DNA of 64,000 nt from Streptacidiphilus jeojiense (GCF_000719095.1 NZ_JOEH01000012.1:62001-126000), one strand, 5' to 3'; shown: positions 26,974 to 38,639, counted from the first letter of the stretch. Numbers and translations are program-made. Notes: generated by a model not told the origin, from the sequence alone.

Positions 26974-27377
26974 ACCTGGCCACTTCGGGGCCAGAGCCCG
27001 GATAGCACACGCCCCAATCCCAGGCGTAACTCGGAGCTCGGGCCCGCTGACGCAGACGTCTCCGTTAGCCACAGCAACCCCGGTCGGAGCGCTCCGACTG
27101 GGCCTTCCGCTGGAGCCACCTGTCGGATTCGGACGGACGACCCACGCACCCTAATCGCGCCGCGGAGCAACCCTCCCTACGAGGGAAGGGCTGCTCTCTC
27201 AACCGTTCACTTGGCCATCCTCTACGCCGACACCAGAACTACCCGAAACCGCATGCGGCACGAGCGGATCGGCACGGCTGGTCCGACGCGAGCGCATGGC
27301 TAGAGCAATAGCCCAGCTGCAGTTGATCCGAAGAGGCGGCACCCGGAACACGCCACTGACATACTCAAACTGGCCAC
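26974..27377. other. Non-coding stretch holding a decayed tRNA fragment and possible gene remnant
   Basis: Contains the diverged tRNA-Thr/terminator copy at 27051-27155. From 27296 a protein-like frame begins (described with the gene at 27378). The rest shows no recognisable gene. Confidence 0.55.
27051..27155 (-). repeat. Diverged partial copy of the tRNA-Thr 3' half and its terminator (attachment-site remnant)
   Basis: This segment aligns base for base, at roughly three-quarters identity by eye, with 29512-29615. Shared blocks are CGCAGACG, the CGTTAG-C-CA block, a CCCCGGTC-GAGCG terminator arm, and CTGTCGGATTCG of the tRNA T-arm. Only the 3' part of the tRNA is present and the anticodon arm is lost. 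The copy sits in the same orientation as the intact tRNA, 2.4 kb away, as the two ends of an integrated element would. Confidence 0.65.
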
Positions 27378-28118
27378 ATGAGAACGCGTCAGCTGTGCTC
27401 CGGATCTGGATTTCAGATCCAGAAACCCGATCATGCTCCCAGTGGTTGGACACATATATATCAGGTATCGAGACAGCCTGGGGGGACCGGCTTGTCAGGA
27501 ACAACAGGAGTACCAGGACCACACAACGCTAGGGCATCAGGGGGAAGTGGCTCTGGAGGCGGGGGAAACAACTGGCCTGCGATCATTGCCGCAGTCGGGA
27601 CGCTGCTCGCGGGTCTGGGCACGGTACTCGGCTTGGTTCTTACGCACAGCGATTCGAACCCGTCAACGCCAGTCACCAGCCCGGTTGCGCAGGGCTCGTC
27701 GAACGTGCCGTCTCCTTCCGCCACTTTGCCCGCATCCCCGCAGCCCCCAACACCATCATCAACGCCCCCGTCTGTTGCCGCAGTGACATCAGCGGTTTTC
27801 CCGAACGCAGCATGGCTCGGCACATGGCGAGGAAGCGAAGAGGGAACAAATCAGTCGGCGGCTCCGGAAGTGGTAATAATCCACACAGCAAAGATCGCGG
27901 AGGCCTTCGCTACAGCGACCTACCCTACGTTGAACTGCACCGGCACCTGGGTACTCGACGAGTCGCATCCCGGCGAGGTCCTCGGAAGCGAGACAACCGC
28001 CGGCGGCACCTGCACGGGCGGTGACTTCAAATTGGATCTCCAGGAAAACGGGACGCTCTTGTTTACACAGACGGCGGGAGGCAGCCCTATCACCGCAATA
28101 CTGACACGCGACAGCTAA
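27378..28118 (+). CDS. Membrane-anchored protein with lipocalin-like extracellular domain; N-terminus uncertain
   Basis: The well-supported part starts near base 27535: a Gly/Ser-rich stretch, one membrane helix (I-I-A-A-V-G-T-L-L-A-G-L-G-T-V-L-G-L-V-L), a Ser/Pro/Thr linker, then about 95 residues beginning W-L-G-T-W-R-G-S, with strand-rich sequence and two cysteines. The first ~50 residues of this frame look non-coding. An overlapping frame (27296-27532) reads more like protein (T-P-L-T-Y-S-N-W-P, then W-L-D-T-Y-I-S-G-I-E-T-A-W-G-D). The gene may therefore be a single frameshifted one spanning 27296-28118. Function unknown; GC is low for the window. Confidence 0.6.
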   Translation: MRTRQLCSGSGFQIQKPDHAPSGWTHIYQVSRQPGGTGLSGTTGVPGPHNARASGGSGSGGGGNNWPAIIAAVGTLLAGLGTVLGLVLTHSDSNPSTPVTSPVAQGSSNVPSPSATLPASPQPPTPSSTPPSVAAVTSAVFPNAAWLGTWRGSEEGTNQSAAPEVVIIHTAKIAEAFATATYPTLNCTGTWVLDESHPGEVLGSETTAGGTCTGGDFKLDLQENGTLLFTQTAGGSPITAILTRDS

Positions 28119-28310
28119 GGTCCCGTTAACGGCGAAGATCTTTCCCGCTGACCGTGTGCAAGAGGGCCTGTCCAACTGGGGTAGGCCCTCTCAATCATTC
28201 GTGCGGCCGCTCGATTCCGTGCTCCGAGAACTGCCGAGTGGCGCCGGCTACCGGAACCAGTACGGGGCTGCTGCCATGCAAGTTCCCCCGATGCGCGCGA
28301 CACTTTTTTC

Positions 28311-29261
28311 GTGACTGTGATCAAGGGGTACAACGGCAGCGTGGAGATCACGGGAGACGACCTCGTGCTGACGAGGCATGGCGCAATGGCGAAGCTGTCG
28401 AAGCAGACCATCCCAGAGCGGGTGATCCCCCTGTCTGCCATCAGCGCAGTGGATATCACCGCTGCGACCATGGTGAAGAACGGTCGGCTGCGTCTTGGGC
28501 TAGGGGGTGCGCCGCTGACTACGTTGGGCGGTGCAGACGCGTTGACCGATCAAAACACGGTGATTTTCACCCACCACCAGCGCCGGGACTTCCAGGAACT
28601 CCACGAGCTCTTGACGTCGATCATCGAGAGGAACCGGGGCGCTGGGATCGACGCCGCTTTTGCTCATGTGCACTCAAACGATGCTCTGCTGTCTGTGGAG
28701 CATCAGAAGGGCAGCAACCTCGTCGCAAAGCTGGGTACAGCTGGGGAGAGGCAAGATATCGCGCAGGCCGCTGCCCGTCTCAACTGGACACTGGGCAGCA
28801 AACGCGAGATCAAAAAGCTCCCGGAGCACCTGGCCGACGGAGAGACTGTGCGGCTCTTGGCCTCGGGCACCTACGGCAATGCCAAAGGCATCGTGGCCCT
28901 GACCGACCGCCGCGTTCTGTACTTGCGACATGGTCTTACGGGGCAGGGGCTGGTTGACTTCCCGCTAGGCCGCATCTCATCCGTTACGACCAGTGAACGG
29001 TTGGGGTTGGGCACTCTTGTCCTGTTTGTCGCCGGCAACAGCGAGAAGATCAGTGACATCCTCTCCCGCGATCTCGCACCACTCGCGGATGCGATCCGGA
29101 GTGCAACGACATCGAGCAGTACCCAGCCCTCACCACAACTTCCGCCTTCACAGCCTGACGTCCTAGACCAGATCACCAGGCTGTCTCAACTGCATGCTTC
29201 CGGGGTCATCAGCGACGAGGAATTCAACTCGAAGAAGCGCGAACTCCTTGACCGCTTGTAA
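28311..29261 (+). CDS. DUF4429 / bacterial PH-like domain / SHOCT protein
   Basis: A 316-residue soluble protein. The N-terminal DUF4429 domain is at about 1-95 (I-K-G-Y-N-G-S-V-E-I-T-G-D-D-L-V-L). A PH-like domain is at about 135-245 (L-A-S-G-T-Y-G-N-A-K-G-I-V-A-L-T-D-R-R-V-L-Y). A Ser/Pro linker is followed by a C-terminal SHOCT motif (L-S-Q-L-H-A-S-G-V-I-S-D-E-E-F, about 285-315). SHOCT and bacterial PH domains mediate oligomerisation or lipid contact. The start is GTG 28311. It is the last gene before the tRNA and belongs to the same lower-GC island. Confidence 0.85.
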   Translation: MTVIKGYNGSVEITGDDLVLTRHGAMAKLSKQTIPERVIPLSAISAVDITAATMVKNGRLRLGLGGAPLTTLGGADALTDQNTVIFTHHQRRDFQELHELLTSIIERNRGAGIDAAFAHVHSNDALLSVEHQKGSNLVAKLGTAGERQDIAQAAARLNWTLGSKREIKKLPEHLADGETVRLLASGTYGNAKGIVALTDRRVLYLRHGLTGQGLVDFPLGRISSVTTSERLGLGTLVLFVAGNSEKISDILSRDLAPLADAIRSATTSSSTQPSPQLPPSQPDVLDQITRLSQLHASGVISDEEFNSKKRELLDRL

Positions 29262-29535
29262 GCCAACCTCTCAGCTGATACTCAACAGTCAGGCTGCGTG
29301 GCACTCAATGGCACAGCCCCGCATGACTGCACTGGCATGAGCCTCCTCGCGTTCGCCGTGCAAGGGCAACGGTCTCGCTCTCAACTGACCCATCCTCCCC
29401 ATTCCGCCAACGCTGATCCGCATCTTTGAGGAGGCATGGAGAAGGTCTCTGTCGGCCAGGACAACGCTCGAACTGAGACCAGCCCCATCAAGGACCCCCG
29501 GGGCCGGCCGCCGCAGACGGCTTCGTTAGTCACGA
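29262..29535. other. Intergenic DNA between the DUF4429 gene and the tRNA terminator
   Basis: No open frame with coding character and no hairpin of note. The segment from 29508 is the start of the block duplicated at 27051. Confidence 0.5.
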
Positions 29536-29567
29536 AAGCCCCGGTCAGAGCGATCTGACCGGGGCTT
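29536..29567 (-). terminator. tRNA-Thr terminator hairpin
   Basis: AAGCCCCGGTCAG, a six-base loop and its full complement form a perfect 13-bp stem beginning eight bases past the tRNA 3' end on the same strand. Confidence 0.8.
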
Positions 29568-29574
29568 CGGCGTG

Positions 29575-29648
29575 AGCCCCCTGTCGGATTCGAACCGACG
29601 ACCTACGCATTACAAGTGCGTTGCTCTGGCCAGCTGAGCTAAGGAGGC
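29575..29648 (-). tRNA. tRNA-Thr (anticodon TGT)
   Basis: Read on the reverse strand, 74 nt fold as a full cloverleaf. The acceptor is GCCTCCT with AGGGGGC and a T discriminator. The D arm is GCTC/GAGC, the anticodon stem ACGCA/TGCGT around loop CTTGTAA, and the T stem GTCGG/CCGAC around TTCGAAT. The CCA end is not encoded. This tRNA is a plausible integration site: a diverged copy of its 3' half lies at 27110-27155. Confidence 0.95.
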
Positions 29649-29995
29649 GTGGTGCCTGTCCGCGGCGTGCCACGGCAGGACCGAGGGCAGTCTACCGGGC
29701 GGGGTGGTCGGGTTGGTCGTTGTTTTGTCGGGGGTGGGCGTCCTGGTTCAGGTGATTTGGGGGGTTATAAGTGGCAGAGGTGGTCGTTTTGGGTGCTCGG
29801 AAGGTACTGACAGGGGCGCATCCTGGCAGGTAGCGTCACCTGCAGTTCACCTTTCGCGGGTGGACTAGACCTCATCAGCGCATCGCACCGCGCCGCTCCG
29901 GCGGGTCGGCACGGCGGGTACGCGGAGGGGCGAACCACCATCCGCCTTTACTCGGATCGTCCGGCACGTTCCTGCCGGTGAAGGAGAGCAGCAGC
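29649..29995. other. Promoter region of tRNA-Thr (left) and msiK (right)
   Basis: No coding frame is seen. Unusual T/G-rich tracts occur at 29700-29800. The AAGGAG at about 29980 is the msiK ribosome-binding site. No specific operator was identified. Confidence 0.5.
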
Positions 29996-31108
<1,113 letters not shown>

Positions 31109-31120
31109 CGACAAGTCGAC

Positions 31121-31157
31121 AACGTCCCCGATGGCCACCACGGCCGTCGGGGACGTT
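31121..31157 (+). terminator. msiK terminator
   Basis: AACGTCCCCGA pairs with TCGGGGACGTT around a 15-base loop, followed by TT. It lies 13 bases past the msiK stop. Confidence 0.85.
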
Positions 31158-31258
31158 TTCATGTCCGGATGGTCCGACGGCGCGCTTGATAAAAATGGCA
31201 TCACTCATTGGAGTGACCGAATGTCGCCAAATCATCACCCATCGCTACCATCTTGGTC

Positions 31259-31699
31259 GTGAAGCAGCTAGCGAACCGCCTCGGCAAGACCCTCGCCTTC
31301 GTCCTGCCCGTCATCCTCGTGACGACCGGCACCCTTGCGGTGACCCGCGTCCCCTGGGCTCCGTCCGGCTCCGGCGACCAGCAGGTCCTGGCCGCCTCCA
31401 GCAGTACCTCCGGCAACAGCTCCGACGCGGTGCGGCAGCAGGCGACCACCCCGCAGGACGCGCTCCGGGCCCGCCTGCTGCAGACCCTGCGCACCCAGGA
31501 CCCGGGCGCCGCCCTGGACCAGCTGGCGCAGGCCATGCAGCAGCAGCCGTCGCTGACCCGCTACTGCACCGACCTCGCCCGTGACCTCGGTCAGGCCGCC
31601 GTGCGCAAGTACCAGGGCGACGTGAAGCGCGCCCAGTCCTTCGCGCGCCCCGTCTGCGACGGCTCCTTCGCCGTCGGCACCCTCTCCGCGGCGGGCTGA
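31259..31699 (+). CDS. Secreted or membrane-anchored protein of unknown function
   Basis: A 146-residue protein with a signal-like N-terminus (V-K-Q-L-A-N-R-L-G-K-T, then a hydrophobic core A-F-V-L-P-V-I-L-V-T-T-G-T-L-A-V). A Ser/Gly-rich stretch is followed by a helical domain with two cysteines (R-Y-C-T-D-L-A and R-P-V-C-D-G) that may form a disulfide. The start is GTG 31259; a TTG two codons earlier is possible. It sits between msiK and the nucleotidyltransferase. I recognise no named domain. Confidence 0.78.
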   Translation: MKQLANRLGKTLAFVLPVILVTTGTLAVTRVPWAPSGSGDQQVLAASSSTSGNSSDAVRQQATTPQDALRARLLQTLRTQDPGAALDQLAQAMQQQPSLTRYCTDLARDLGQAAVRKYQGDVKRAQSFARPVCDGSFAVGTLSAAG

Positions 31700-31829
31700 C
31701 CCCCGGTCCCCCCGCACCACGCGCACCACACGCCGCGCCCGCTCCACCCGTACCACCAGCTGCTCCCGTGCCCACTCCGCCGTCAGGCCCTGGTACGGGA
31801 GCGGCGCAGCTCCGTCTAGGGTTCTCCCC

Positions 31830-32594
31830 ATGACCGCTGACCTCATCCCCTCCATGGAGCGCTCGCCGCTCTCGTCCCCTCCGGTGACCCAGGCCGTGAT
31901 CCTGGCCGGTGGACAGGGATCCAGGCTTCGCCCCTACACCGACACCCGTCCCAAGCCGATGATCGAGATCCCGGGCACCGGGATTCCGATCGTCGGCCAC
32001 CAGCTCCAGTGGCTGGCGGAGGAGGGCGTCACCGATGTCGTCATCTCCTGCGGCCATCTGGCCGAGGTCCTCCAGGACTGGCTCAAGACCGCAGCGCTCC
32101 CCCTCAACGTCTCCACCGTCGTGGAGACCGAGCCGCTCGGCCGCGGCGGCGGCCTGAAGTTCGCCGCCACCGCGCTCCCCCGCAAGGACGAGCCCTGGTA
32201 CGCCACCAACGGCGACATCTGGACCCGCTTCCGGCTCCGCGACATGGCCGACTTCCACGCCGAGCGCGACGCCCACGCCACCCTCTCCCTGGCCCGTCCA
32301 CGGCTCCCCTGGGGCACCGTGGAGACCGACCGGTTCGGCAACGTCCTCGACTTCATCGAGGCCCCGCCGTCGCCGTACCTGGTCAACGCCGGCGTGTACG
32401 TCTTCTCGGCAGCGTTCACCGGCATGCTGCCCGACCTCGGCGACCACGAGCGCAGCACCTTCCCCCGGCTGGCCCGTGAGCGGCGCCTGTCCGGCTGGGA
32501 GCTGCCCCAGGGCGTCTACTGGCGCGCCATCGACACCGCGAAGGACCTCTCCGAGGCCGCCAAGGAACTCGCCGCAGCCCGCGACTCCCAGTAG
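31830..32594 (+). CDS. NDP-sugar nucleotidyltransferase
   Basis: A 254-residue Rossmann-like nucleotidyltransferase. The signature A-V-I-L-A-G-G-Q-G-S-R-L-R-P-Y-T (about 23-38) and R-P-K-P-M bind the nucleotide and sugar-1-phosphate. E-P-L-G-R-G-G-G-L-K-F and N-G-D-I-W (metal Asp) follow, then G-V-Y-V-F at the product site. It would make NDP-mannose or NDP-glucose for glycans. It is shorter than enzymes with a C-terminal left-handed helix, so it is a catalytic domain only. Convergent with the DoxX gene across a strong terminator. Confidence 0.9.
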   Translation: MTADLIPSMERSPLSSPPVTQAVILAGGQGSRLRPYTDTRPKPMIEIPGTGIPIVGHQLQWLAEEGVTDVVISCGHLAEVLQDWLKTAALPLNVSTVVETEPLGRGGGLKFAATALPRKDEPWYATNGDIWTRFRLRDMADFHAERDAHATLSLARPRLPWGTVETDRFGNVLDFIEAPPSPYLVNAGVYVFSAAFTGMLPDLGDHERSTFPRLARERRLSGWELPQGVYWRAIDTAKDLSEAAKELAAARDSQ

Positions 32595-32634
32595 TAAGCC
32601 GAGAGAACCGGCAGTCCGGCCGGCCCGACAGCAG

Positions 32635-32674
32635 AGCGGCCCCGGAACGACATCGACGTCGTTCCGGGGCCGCT
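32635..32674. terminator. Bidirectional terminator between convergent genes
   Basis: A perfect 17-bp stem (AGCGGCCCCGGAACGAC and its complement) with a 6-base loop lies between the nucleotidyltransferase stop and the DoxX-protein stop. Confidence 0.85.
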
Positions 32675-32723
32675 CCCCGTTCCCCGCTTCCTGTTCCCCG
32701 CTCGCGCGTCGGGGGACCGGCGC

Positions 32724-34427
32724 TCAGGTCACCGGGGCTCCGCCGGTGCTCGCGCCGCTGCCCGGCATCCCCAGCAGCGGCAGCGGTGCGGGGGCGCTGG
32801 TGCCCAGCAGACCGCCGATCACCCCGTTGGTGCCACCGCTGCTGCTCTTCGGCGTCGGCGAGCTGCTGTGGTGGTGCGACGGCGTGCTGCTGGCGCCACC
32901 GGACGACGGGCTGCTGCCGCCCGTACCCGTGCTGGACGAGCTGCCGCTGTGGGTGCTGCTGCTGTGCCGCGGGGTCGGTCGGTGCGACGGGGCCGCCGTC
33001 GTCGCCGCGGCCGACGGCGAGTTCGAGGCGGACGGTGCGGCCGAGGACGGGTGCGCCGACCCCTGCCCGCCCGCCGCCGGGGCGCCGGTGCTCGGGTAGA
33101 CCGGGCTCGGGTAGTCGGTGGGCACTCCGGACTCCGAGGGGACGACGGTGGTCCCGATCCGGTGGTCGCGCACCGCCGCCCCGAGCGCCGAGCCCAGCAG
33201 CAGGGTGCCGCCGATCACCACGGTCGCCACCACGAAGCCGCGGCGCAGCACCCGCCGCCGCAGCACCGCGACCGGGGTGCGCTCGCCGAGCCGGTGCCAG
33301 GCCTCGATGGCCAGCCGTCCGTCCAGCGAGAACAGCGGCGCGCCGGCCAGCAGCAGCGGGCTCCAGGCGGCCAGGAAGATGATGTCCGGCGCGTCGTAGG
33401 CCGGGCCGGTCCGCCAGCTCACCGTCACCAGCAGCGCCGCCGACAGCAGCATGGCCGTACCGGCCGCCAGCCGCTGCCACAGCCCGAGGATGGACAGCAC
33501 GCCCACCACGATCTGGATGAAGGCGACCGCGAGCCCGGCTCCCACCGGGTGCGCCAGGGCGAACTGCATCAGCGGCTGGGCCATCGGCCAGGGGTGCAGC
33601 GACTGCAGCCAGTGCATCATCGAGCCGCGAACCCCGCCGTCGAAGTAGACGGGGTCGGAGACCTTGCTGAACCCGGCGTAGATGGAGATGCCGCCCAGGA
33701 AGATCCGTAGCGGCAGCAGCACCAGGCCCAGGTCGACGCGGCGGCCCGGGTACCAGGCGTGGCGAACCGGTTCTCCCGACTCCCGCGCCTCCAACTGGTA
33801 CTCGGGGCCGGAGCCCCAGGGCTGCCGCCCGCCGACGTAGGTCACCCCGTCGTCCGGGGCGCCGCCCGGGGCGTGGCCCAGGCCCTGGCCGTAGCCGTCC
33901 TCGGCCTCCGGCGGGACCGGGAGCTGCGGCATCAGCTGCGTCTCGACCGGCGAGGCGGACGACTGCACCGGGAGCACCCCGGTGGCGGCGTCCGGCCCGA
34001 CGCCGCCCTGCCGCACGGCGTCGAGCAGCGGGGCGGCCCCGCCGGTCCAGGTGATCGGGGTGACCCGGCGCGGGCGCCGCGGGCGTGCCTCGCCGGCGAG
34101 GCCCGACGCTCCCGCGGTCCCGGCCGCTCCGGCCACACCCGCCAGGGCGCCCGCCTCCATCAGCGGGGTCAGGACCAGCATCGGCTGCGTCTGGTCGGCG
34201 TTCATCCCGGAGTAGCCGGAGTCGACGGGGGGCGCGGCGAAGGCGGGCGCGGCCACCTGAGCATCGATCAGCGGGGTCACGGCGGCGCCGAGGCGCACCC
34301 GGAAGCTCGCTGTCGTGCTGCTCAGCCGGGCCGGGTCGGTCGGTACCTTGACCGCGTACAGCCCCGGTCCACCGTCGCTCCCCTCGTCGCGTCCCCCCTG
34401 AGGGCGGTTAGGTGTTCTGGTGTCCAC
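32724..34427 (-). CDS. DoxX-family membrane protein with long disordered flanks
   Basis: A 567-residue protein. The first ~230 residues are low-complexity and Ala/Gly/Pro-rich, presumably cytoplasmic. A DoxX-type domain follows (about 235-385, four helices: L-R-I-F-L-G-G-I-S-I-Y-A-G-F-S-K, then I-Q-I-V-V-G-V-L-S-I-L-G-L-W-Q-R-L). A further helix is near 405, and the C-terminal ~150 residues are Ser/Thr/Pro/His-rich and probably extracytoplasmic. DoxX proteins are linked to quinone or thiol redox chemistry. Its length far exceeds the ~140-residue core. Confidence 0.87.
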   Translation of the reverse strand: MDTRTPNRPQGGRDEGSDGGPGLYAVKVPTDPARLSSTTASFRVRLGAAVTPLIDAQVAAPAFAAPPVDSGYSGMNADQTQPMLVLTPLMEAGALAGVAGAAGTAGASGLAGEARPRRPRRVTPITWTGGAAPLLDAVRQGGVGPDAATGVLPVQSSASPVETQLMPQLPVPPEAEDGYGQGLGHAPGGAPDDGVTYVGGRQPWGSGPEYQLEARESGEPVRHAWYPGRRVDLGLVLLPLRIFLGGISIYAGFSKVSDPVYFDGGVRGSMMHWLQSLHPWPMAQPLMQFALAHPVGAGLAVAFIQIVVGVLSILGLWQRLAAGTAMLLSAALLVTVSWRTGPAYDAPDIIFLAAWSPLLLAGAPLFSLDGRLAIEAWHRLGERTPVAVLRRRVLRRGFVVATVVIGGTLLLGSALGAAVRDHRIGTTVVPSESGVPTDYPSPVYPSTGAPAAGGQGSAHPSSAAPSASNSPSAAATTAAPSHRPTPRHSSSTHSGSSSSTGTGGSSPSSGGASSTPSHHHSSSPTPKSSSGGTNGVIGGLLGTSAPAPLPLLGMPGSGASTGGAPVT

Positions 34428-34577
34428 ATCTCACTAACCGAGCGAGAGGCCATTTGGACACCCCCGGGGGTCACCCGATCCGGCGATCCCCCGCGACACG
34501 CCGAAACCCTCGCTCATACGCCCGAACGAGCGGTACGGCGAGGGTGACGACGTGTCGAACGTCCTTGTCCGGTCCGA

Positions 34578-35546
34578 TCAGTGCTTGTTGCGCAGCCGGG
34601 CGGCCTCGTAGAGCACGATGCCGGCCGCGACGCCCGCGTTCAGCGACTCGGCGGCGCCGGGCATCGGGATCCGCACCGTCAGGTCGCAGGTCTCCGAGAC
34701 CAGCCGGGACAGGCCCTTGCCCTCCGAGCCGATCACGATCACCACCGGGCCGGTCAGCGCCTCCAGGTCGCTCAGCTCGGCCTCGCCGTCGGCCGCCAGG
34801 CCGACCACGAAGCAGCCGGCCTTCTGGTAGGCCTCCAGCGTCCTGGTCATGTTGGTCATCCGGGCCACCGGGACCCGGGCGGCCGCGCCGGAGGAGGTCT
34901 TCCAGGCGCCGGCCGTCATCCCGGCGGCCCGCCGCTCGGGGATGACCACGCCGTGCCCGTCGAAGGCCGCCACGGAACGGACGATGGCGCCCAGGTTCCG
35001 CGAGTCGGTGATCCCGTCCAGGGCCACGATCAGCGCGTCCTCGTGGTTGTCGGCGGCCCGCGCCAGCAGGTCGTCCGGGTGCGCGTAGTCGTACGGCGGC
35101 ACCTGCAGGATGAGGCCCTGGTGGTTGTGGCCCTCGGCGAGGTTGTCCAGCTGCATCCGTGGGGCCTCCATGAGCGGGACGCCCCGCTCGTTGGCCAGCG
35201 TCAGCGCCTCGCGCACCCGCTCGTCGTTGTCGATGAACTGCTGGACGTAGAGCGCCGAGGCCGGCACCCCGCCCTGCAGCGCCTCGACCACCGAGTTGCG
35301 GCCGTAGACCAGCTCGGAACTCGCCTTGCCGCCGCGTCGCGCGGAGCCACGGGACTTGTTGCCCGTGGTGGCGCGCTTGGCGGCGGCGTTGGCCATCCGG
35401 TTCTTCTTGTGCCCCTTGCGCTCCGACGCCTTGGGCGTCGGGCCCTTCCCCTCCAGTGCCTTCCGGCTGTGGCCACCGGTTCCGACCGACGGGCCCTTCT
35501 TCGAGCCGGGGTTGCGGCGGTTCCTGCGCTGGCTGTTGCCGGCCAT
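34578..35546 (-). CDS. rlmB: 23S rRNA (guanosine-2'-O)-methyltransferase RlmB
   Basis: A 322-residue SPOUT methyltransferase. A basic, disordered N-terminus (about 1-75, Lys/Arg/Gly-rich) precedes the substrate-binding domain (Y-G-R-N-S-V-V-E-A-L) and the SpoU fold. The three SAM motifs are D-S-R-N-L-G-A-I-V-R, V-I-V-I-G-S-E-G-K-G-L and I-P-M-P-G-A-A-E-S-L-N. It methylates the 2'-O of the conserved peptidyl-transferase-loop guanosine of 23S rRNA. It is 69 bases after cysS on the same strand, the usual actinobacterial order. Confidence 0.94.
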   Translation of the reverse strand: MAGNSQRRNRRNPGSKKGPSVGTGGHSRKALEGKGPTPKASERKGHKKNRMANAAAKRATTGNKSRGSARRGGKASSELVYGRNSVVEALQGGVPASALYVQQFIDNDERVREALTLANERGVPLMEAPRMQLDNLAEGHNHQGLILQVPPYDYAHPDDLLARAADNHEDALIVALDGITDSRNLGAIVRSVAAFDGHGVVIPERRAAGMTAGAWKTSSGAAARVPVARMTNMTRTLEAYQKAGCFVVGLAADGEAELSDLEALTGPVVIVIGSEGKGLSRLVSETCDLTVRIPMPGAAESLNAGVAAGIVLYEAARLRNKH

Positions 35547-35615
35547 CAGTTCAGTCCTGCTTCCATGAATACAAAATCTGCGTACGTACCCGTATGCGTG
35601 CTTGCATACGCTTGA

Positions 35616-37004
<1,389 letters not shown>

Positions 37005-37192
37005 ACCGTCAAGCGTAGTGGGAAGAGCGGGGTGCCCTGGCCCCAACGGGGCACAGGGCCCGGATCCGTTCACATCGCCGTAGCTTTTACGGGATGTCCC
37101 CGGGGCTGCTGGGTGCGGTCCGTCCACGCGGAGAGCCGGTCTCAGCCTGCGCCCGGCCGTTCCCATGCCGCCCCCGAAGGAGTGACGGCCCC

Positions 37193-37690
37193 TCAGGACG
37201 CCGGGTACACCAGCGCCGTCGCCAGCGCCGCGAGCCCCTCGGCGCGCCCGGTCAGGCCGAGCCCGTCCGTGGTGGTCCCGGAGACCGAGACGGGGGCGCC
37301 CAGCGCGGCGGAGAGCGCCTGCTGCGCCTCCTCGCGCCGCTTGCCGACCTTCGGCCGCACCCCGACGACCTGCACCGCCACATTGCCGATCTCGAAGCCG
37401 GCCGCCCTGACGATCCGTCCGGCCTCGGCCAGCAGCCGTACCCCGGAGGCGCCGGACCACTCGGGCCGGTCGGTGCCGAAGTGCGCACCCAGGTCGCCGA
37501 TCCCGGCCGCGGAGAACAGCGCGTCGCAGGCGGCGTGGGCGGCGACGTCGCCGTCGGAGTGCCCGGCCAGGCCGTGCTCGTAGCCGTCCCAGCGCAGCCC
37601 GGCCACCCAGAGCTCGCGGCCGGCCTCGAAGGCGTGCACGTCCGTGCCGATCCCCGTGCGGGGCAGCCTCACCACGGGTTCAGAACTCAT
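37193..37690 (-). CDS. ispF: 2-C-methyl-D-erythritol 2,4-cyclodiphosphate synthase
   Basis: A 165-residue trimeric enzyme of the MEP isoprenoid pathway. The metal site is G-T-D-V-H-A-F, and [11 protein letters not shown] follows. I-G-D-L-G-A-H-F and the C-terminal [14 protein letters not shown] are family hallmarks. It cyclises CDP-methylerythritol 2-phosphate. It overlaps ispD by 11 bases, so translation is coupled. The N-terminus is slightly extended by V-V-R-L-P-R. Confidence 0.96.
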   Translation of the reverse strand: MSSEPVVRLPRTGIGTDVHAFEAGRELWVAGLRWDGYEHGLAGHSDGDVAAHAACDALFSAAGIGDLGAHFGTDRPEWSGASGVRLLAEAGRIVRAAGFEIGNVAVQVVGVRPKVGKRREEAQQALSAALGAPVSVSGTTTDGLGLTGRAEGLAALATALVYPAS

Positions 37691-38447
37691 CGAGCGCCCT
37701 CCGCCTCGCCAGTACCGCCTCGGCCAGCACCAGGTCCAGCGGCCTGGTCACCTTGAACGCCTCCTCGTGCCCGGGCACCACCACCACGCTGCCGGCGTAG
37801 CGCTCGACCAGCCCGGCGTCGTCGGTGGCCTCGATCCCGTCGTTGAGCGCCTTCTCGTGCACCCGCAGCAGCACCTCGCGGCGGAACCCCTGCGGGGTCT
37901 GCACCGCGCGCAGGGTGGACCGGTCCGGGGTGGCCACCACCGGCTCGGGACGGCCGGGCACACCGGTGGGCCGCACCTGCTTGACCGTGTCGGCCAGCGG
38001 GACGGCCGGGACCACCGCCTCGGCGCCGTCGGCGACGGCACGGGCGACCGCGTCCACCACGTCCACCGGCACCAGCGGCCGGGCGGCGTCGTGCACCAGC
38101 ACCACGTCGACGTCCTCGGGGATCACGGCCAGGCCCAGCCGGACCGACTCCTGCCGGGTGGCTCCGCCGGGCACCACCGCGATCCGGGCACTGTCGTGCC
38201 CGTCCACGCCGTAGTCGTCGAGCAGTTGGCGGACCTGGGCGACGCCGTCCACGGGGGCGACCACCACGACCAGGGTCACCGCGCGGGAGCGCGCCAGCGC
38301 GCGGACGGCGTGCACCAGGAGCGGCACACCACCCAGTTCTCGCAGGGCCTTGGGGGCACCGGGGCCCAGTCGTTCGCCCCGACCTGCGGCGGGGACCACT
38401 GCTGCGGCGTTCAGGTTTTGTTCCTTCGGCGAAGTGGGTATGGCCAA
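37680..38447 (-). CDS. ispD: 2-C-methyl-D-erythritol 4-phosphate cytidylyltransferase
   Basis: A 255-residue nucleotidyltransferase of the MEP pathway. The CTP-binding loop is [12 protein letters not shown] with a lysine in [13 protein letters not shown] supplies the metal aspartate, and T-P-Q-G-F-R and D-D-A-G-L-V-E complete the site. It converts MEP plus CTP to CDP-ME. The start TTG 38447 is the only in-frame option before the conserved loop. It precedes ispF and follows carD across a hairpin. Confidence 0.95.
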   Translation of the reverse strand: MAIPTSPKEQNLNAAAVVPAAGRGERLGPGAPKALRELGGVPLLVHAVRALARSRAVTLVVVVAPVDGVAQVRQLLDDYGVDGHDSARIAVVPGGATRQESVRLGLAVIPEDVDVVLVHDAARPLVPVDVVDAVARAVADGAEAVVPAVPLADTVKQVRPTGVPGRPEPVVATPDRSTLRAVQTPQGFRREVLLRVHEKALNDGIEATDDAGLVERYAGSVVVVPGHEEAFKVTRPLDLVLAEAVLARRRALDEF

Positions 38448-38607
38448 GGCGTGCTGGGCCGAGCGCCTTCCGTGGAGTTCGTCCTGCTCGTCCCGGCACC
38501 GGGGGTGGCAACCACTCCCGGAACGGCACAGTACCGGCGCGGCCCGGCCGCCCGCGCGCGGGGTTCCTCACTCAAGGTTCCATCGCCCGGCGCCCGGTGG
38601 ACATGAC

Positions 38608-38639
38608 TCAGCGCCCGCCGTGGCAACGACGGGCGCTGA
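38608..38639 (-). terminator. Hairpin between carD and ispD
   Basis: TCAGCGCCCGCCGT and ACGACGGGCGCTGA form a 14-bp stem with one mismatch and a GGCA loop, 69 bases past the carD stop. It may limit read-through into ispDF. Confidence 0.68.

Noticed and set aside
27199..27522. 107-codon leftward hypothetical gene
   Set aside because: Lies opposite a more protein-like forward frame, has no ribosome-binding site and no recognisable composition.
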